Source: Demequina silvatica (GTDB taxonomy: Bacteria; Actinomycetota; Actinomycetes; Actinomycetales; Demequinaceae). From it: a stretch of DNA of 64,000 bases. Position 1 is the stretch's first letter, and each line of letters begins with the position of its first letter. The translations under genes were made by a program, and so were the position numbers. The notes under the pieces were generated by a model. That model was not told the origin of the DNA, searched no databases, and saw nothing but the letters and a program-made list of their open reading frames with translations. Of this stretch, positions 63,999 through 64,000 are shown in pieces. The stretch is taken from assembly GCF_000971215.1 (NCBI RefSeq), contig NZ_BBMA01000002.1, positions 62,001-126,000 of the forward strand, read 5' to 3'.

Positions 63999-64000
63999 CC

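Overview
The window reads as chromosomal DNA of a very GC-rich actinomycete, most likely of the Micrococcales (Cellulomonas/Demequina-like); this assignment is inference. The grounds are a G+C content that looks above 70%, frequent GTG starts, an AdnA-AdnB double-strand-break resection pair, actinobacterial families DUF3107, DUF3152 and DUF3017, and gene neighbours that recall the mycobacterial blocks adnA-adnB-nudC-uvrD2 and MgtE-like/DUF1003/mrp. Many promoters have a TANNNT box 6-8 bases before an ATG or GTG, which predicts leaderless mRNAs. No rRNA, tRNA, CRISPR array, transposase or prophage was seen.

Layout. 1-14.6 kb: DNA repair and RNA metabolism (uvrD2 fragment, nudC, a kinase-like protein, adnB, adnA, a DUF3152 protein, a DUF3107 protein, a DEAD-box RNA helicase, an S4 protein). 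A DUF4143 ATPase appears to have been inserted between uvrD2 and its neighbour. 14.6-27 kb: PHP phosphoesterase, aminopeptidase P, luciferase-like oxidoreductase, a MocR regulator divergent from a PLP decarboxylase, MgtE-like/DUF1003/Mrp, galactokinase, exonuclease III. 27-32.6 kb: one-carbon genes (glyA-folD behind a probable ZTP riboswitch; purU), with a GNAT acetyltransferase and a SpoIID-like secreted protein. 32.6-41.2 kb: one long operon for amino-sugar uptake and use (ROK regulator, lipoprotein, two permeases, NagZ, ROK kinase, NagB, a short NagA). 41.7-48.2 kb: mdh, icd, aquaporin, DUF3017, purH, purN. 48.1-57.2 kb: DUF6350 and the complete kdpFABCDE potassium system. 57.2-64 kb: sucD, sucC, a NarL-type two-component system divergent from an MMPL transporter.

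How the genes work together. GlyA, FolD, PurU, PurN and PurH all make or use folate-bound one-carbon units, and the ZTP riboswitch would tie glyA-folD to the purine/folate state. Mdh, Icd and SucCD are TCA-cycle enzymes. The NagZ/kinase/NagB/NagA operon would turn imported N-acetylglucosamine oligosaccharides or wall fragments into fructose-6-phosphate under a ROK repressor whose palindromic operator overlaps the -10 box.

The most striking feature is not a gene. The 11-mer GGGACGATGCG occurs at least 24 times, and its 9-base core GACGATGCG at least 34 times, on both strands. Some copies are paired as perfect hairpins at gene ends; others lie singly inside coding regions where the protein looks tolerant. 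This is how DNA uptake sequences of Neisseria and Haemophilus are distributed, and such a system is not something I know of in actinobacteria. Several other palindromic intergenic elements, some repeated, are also present.
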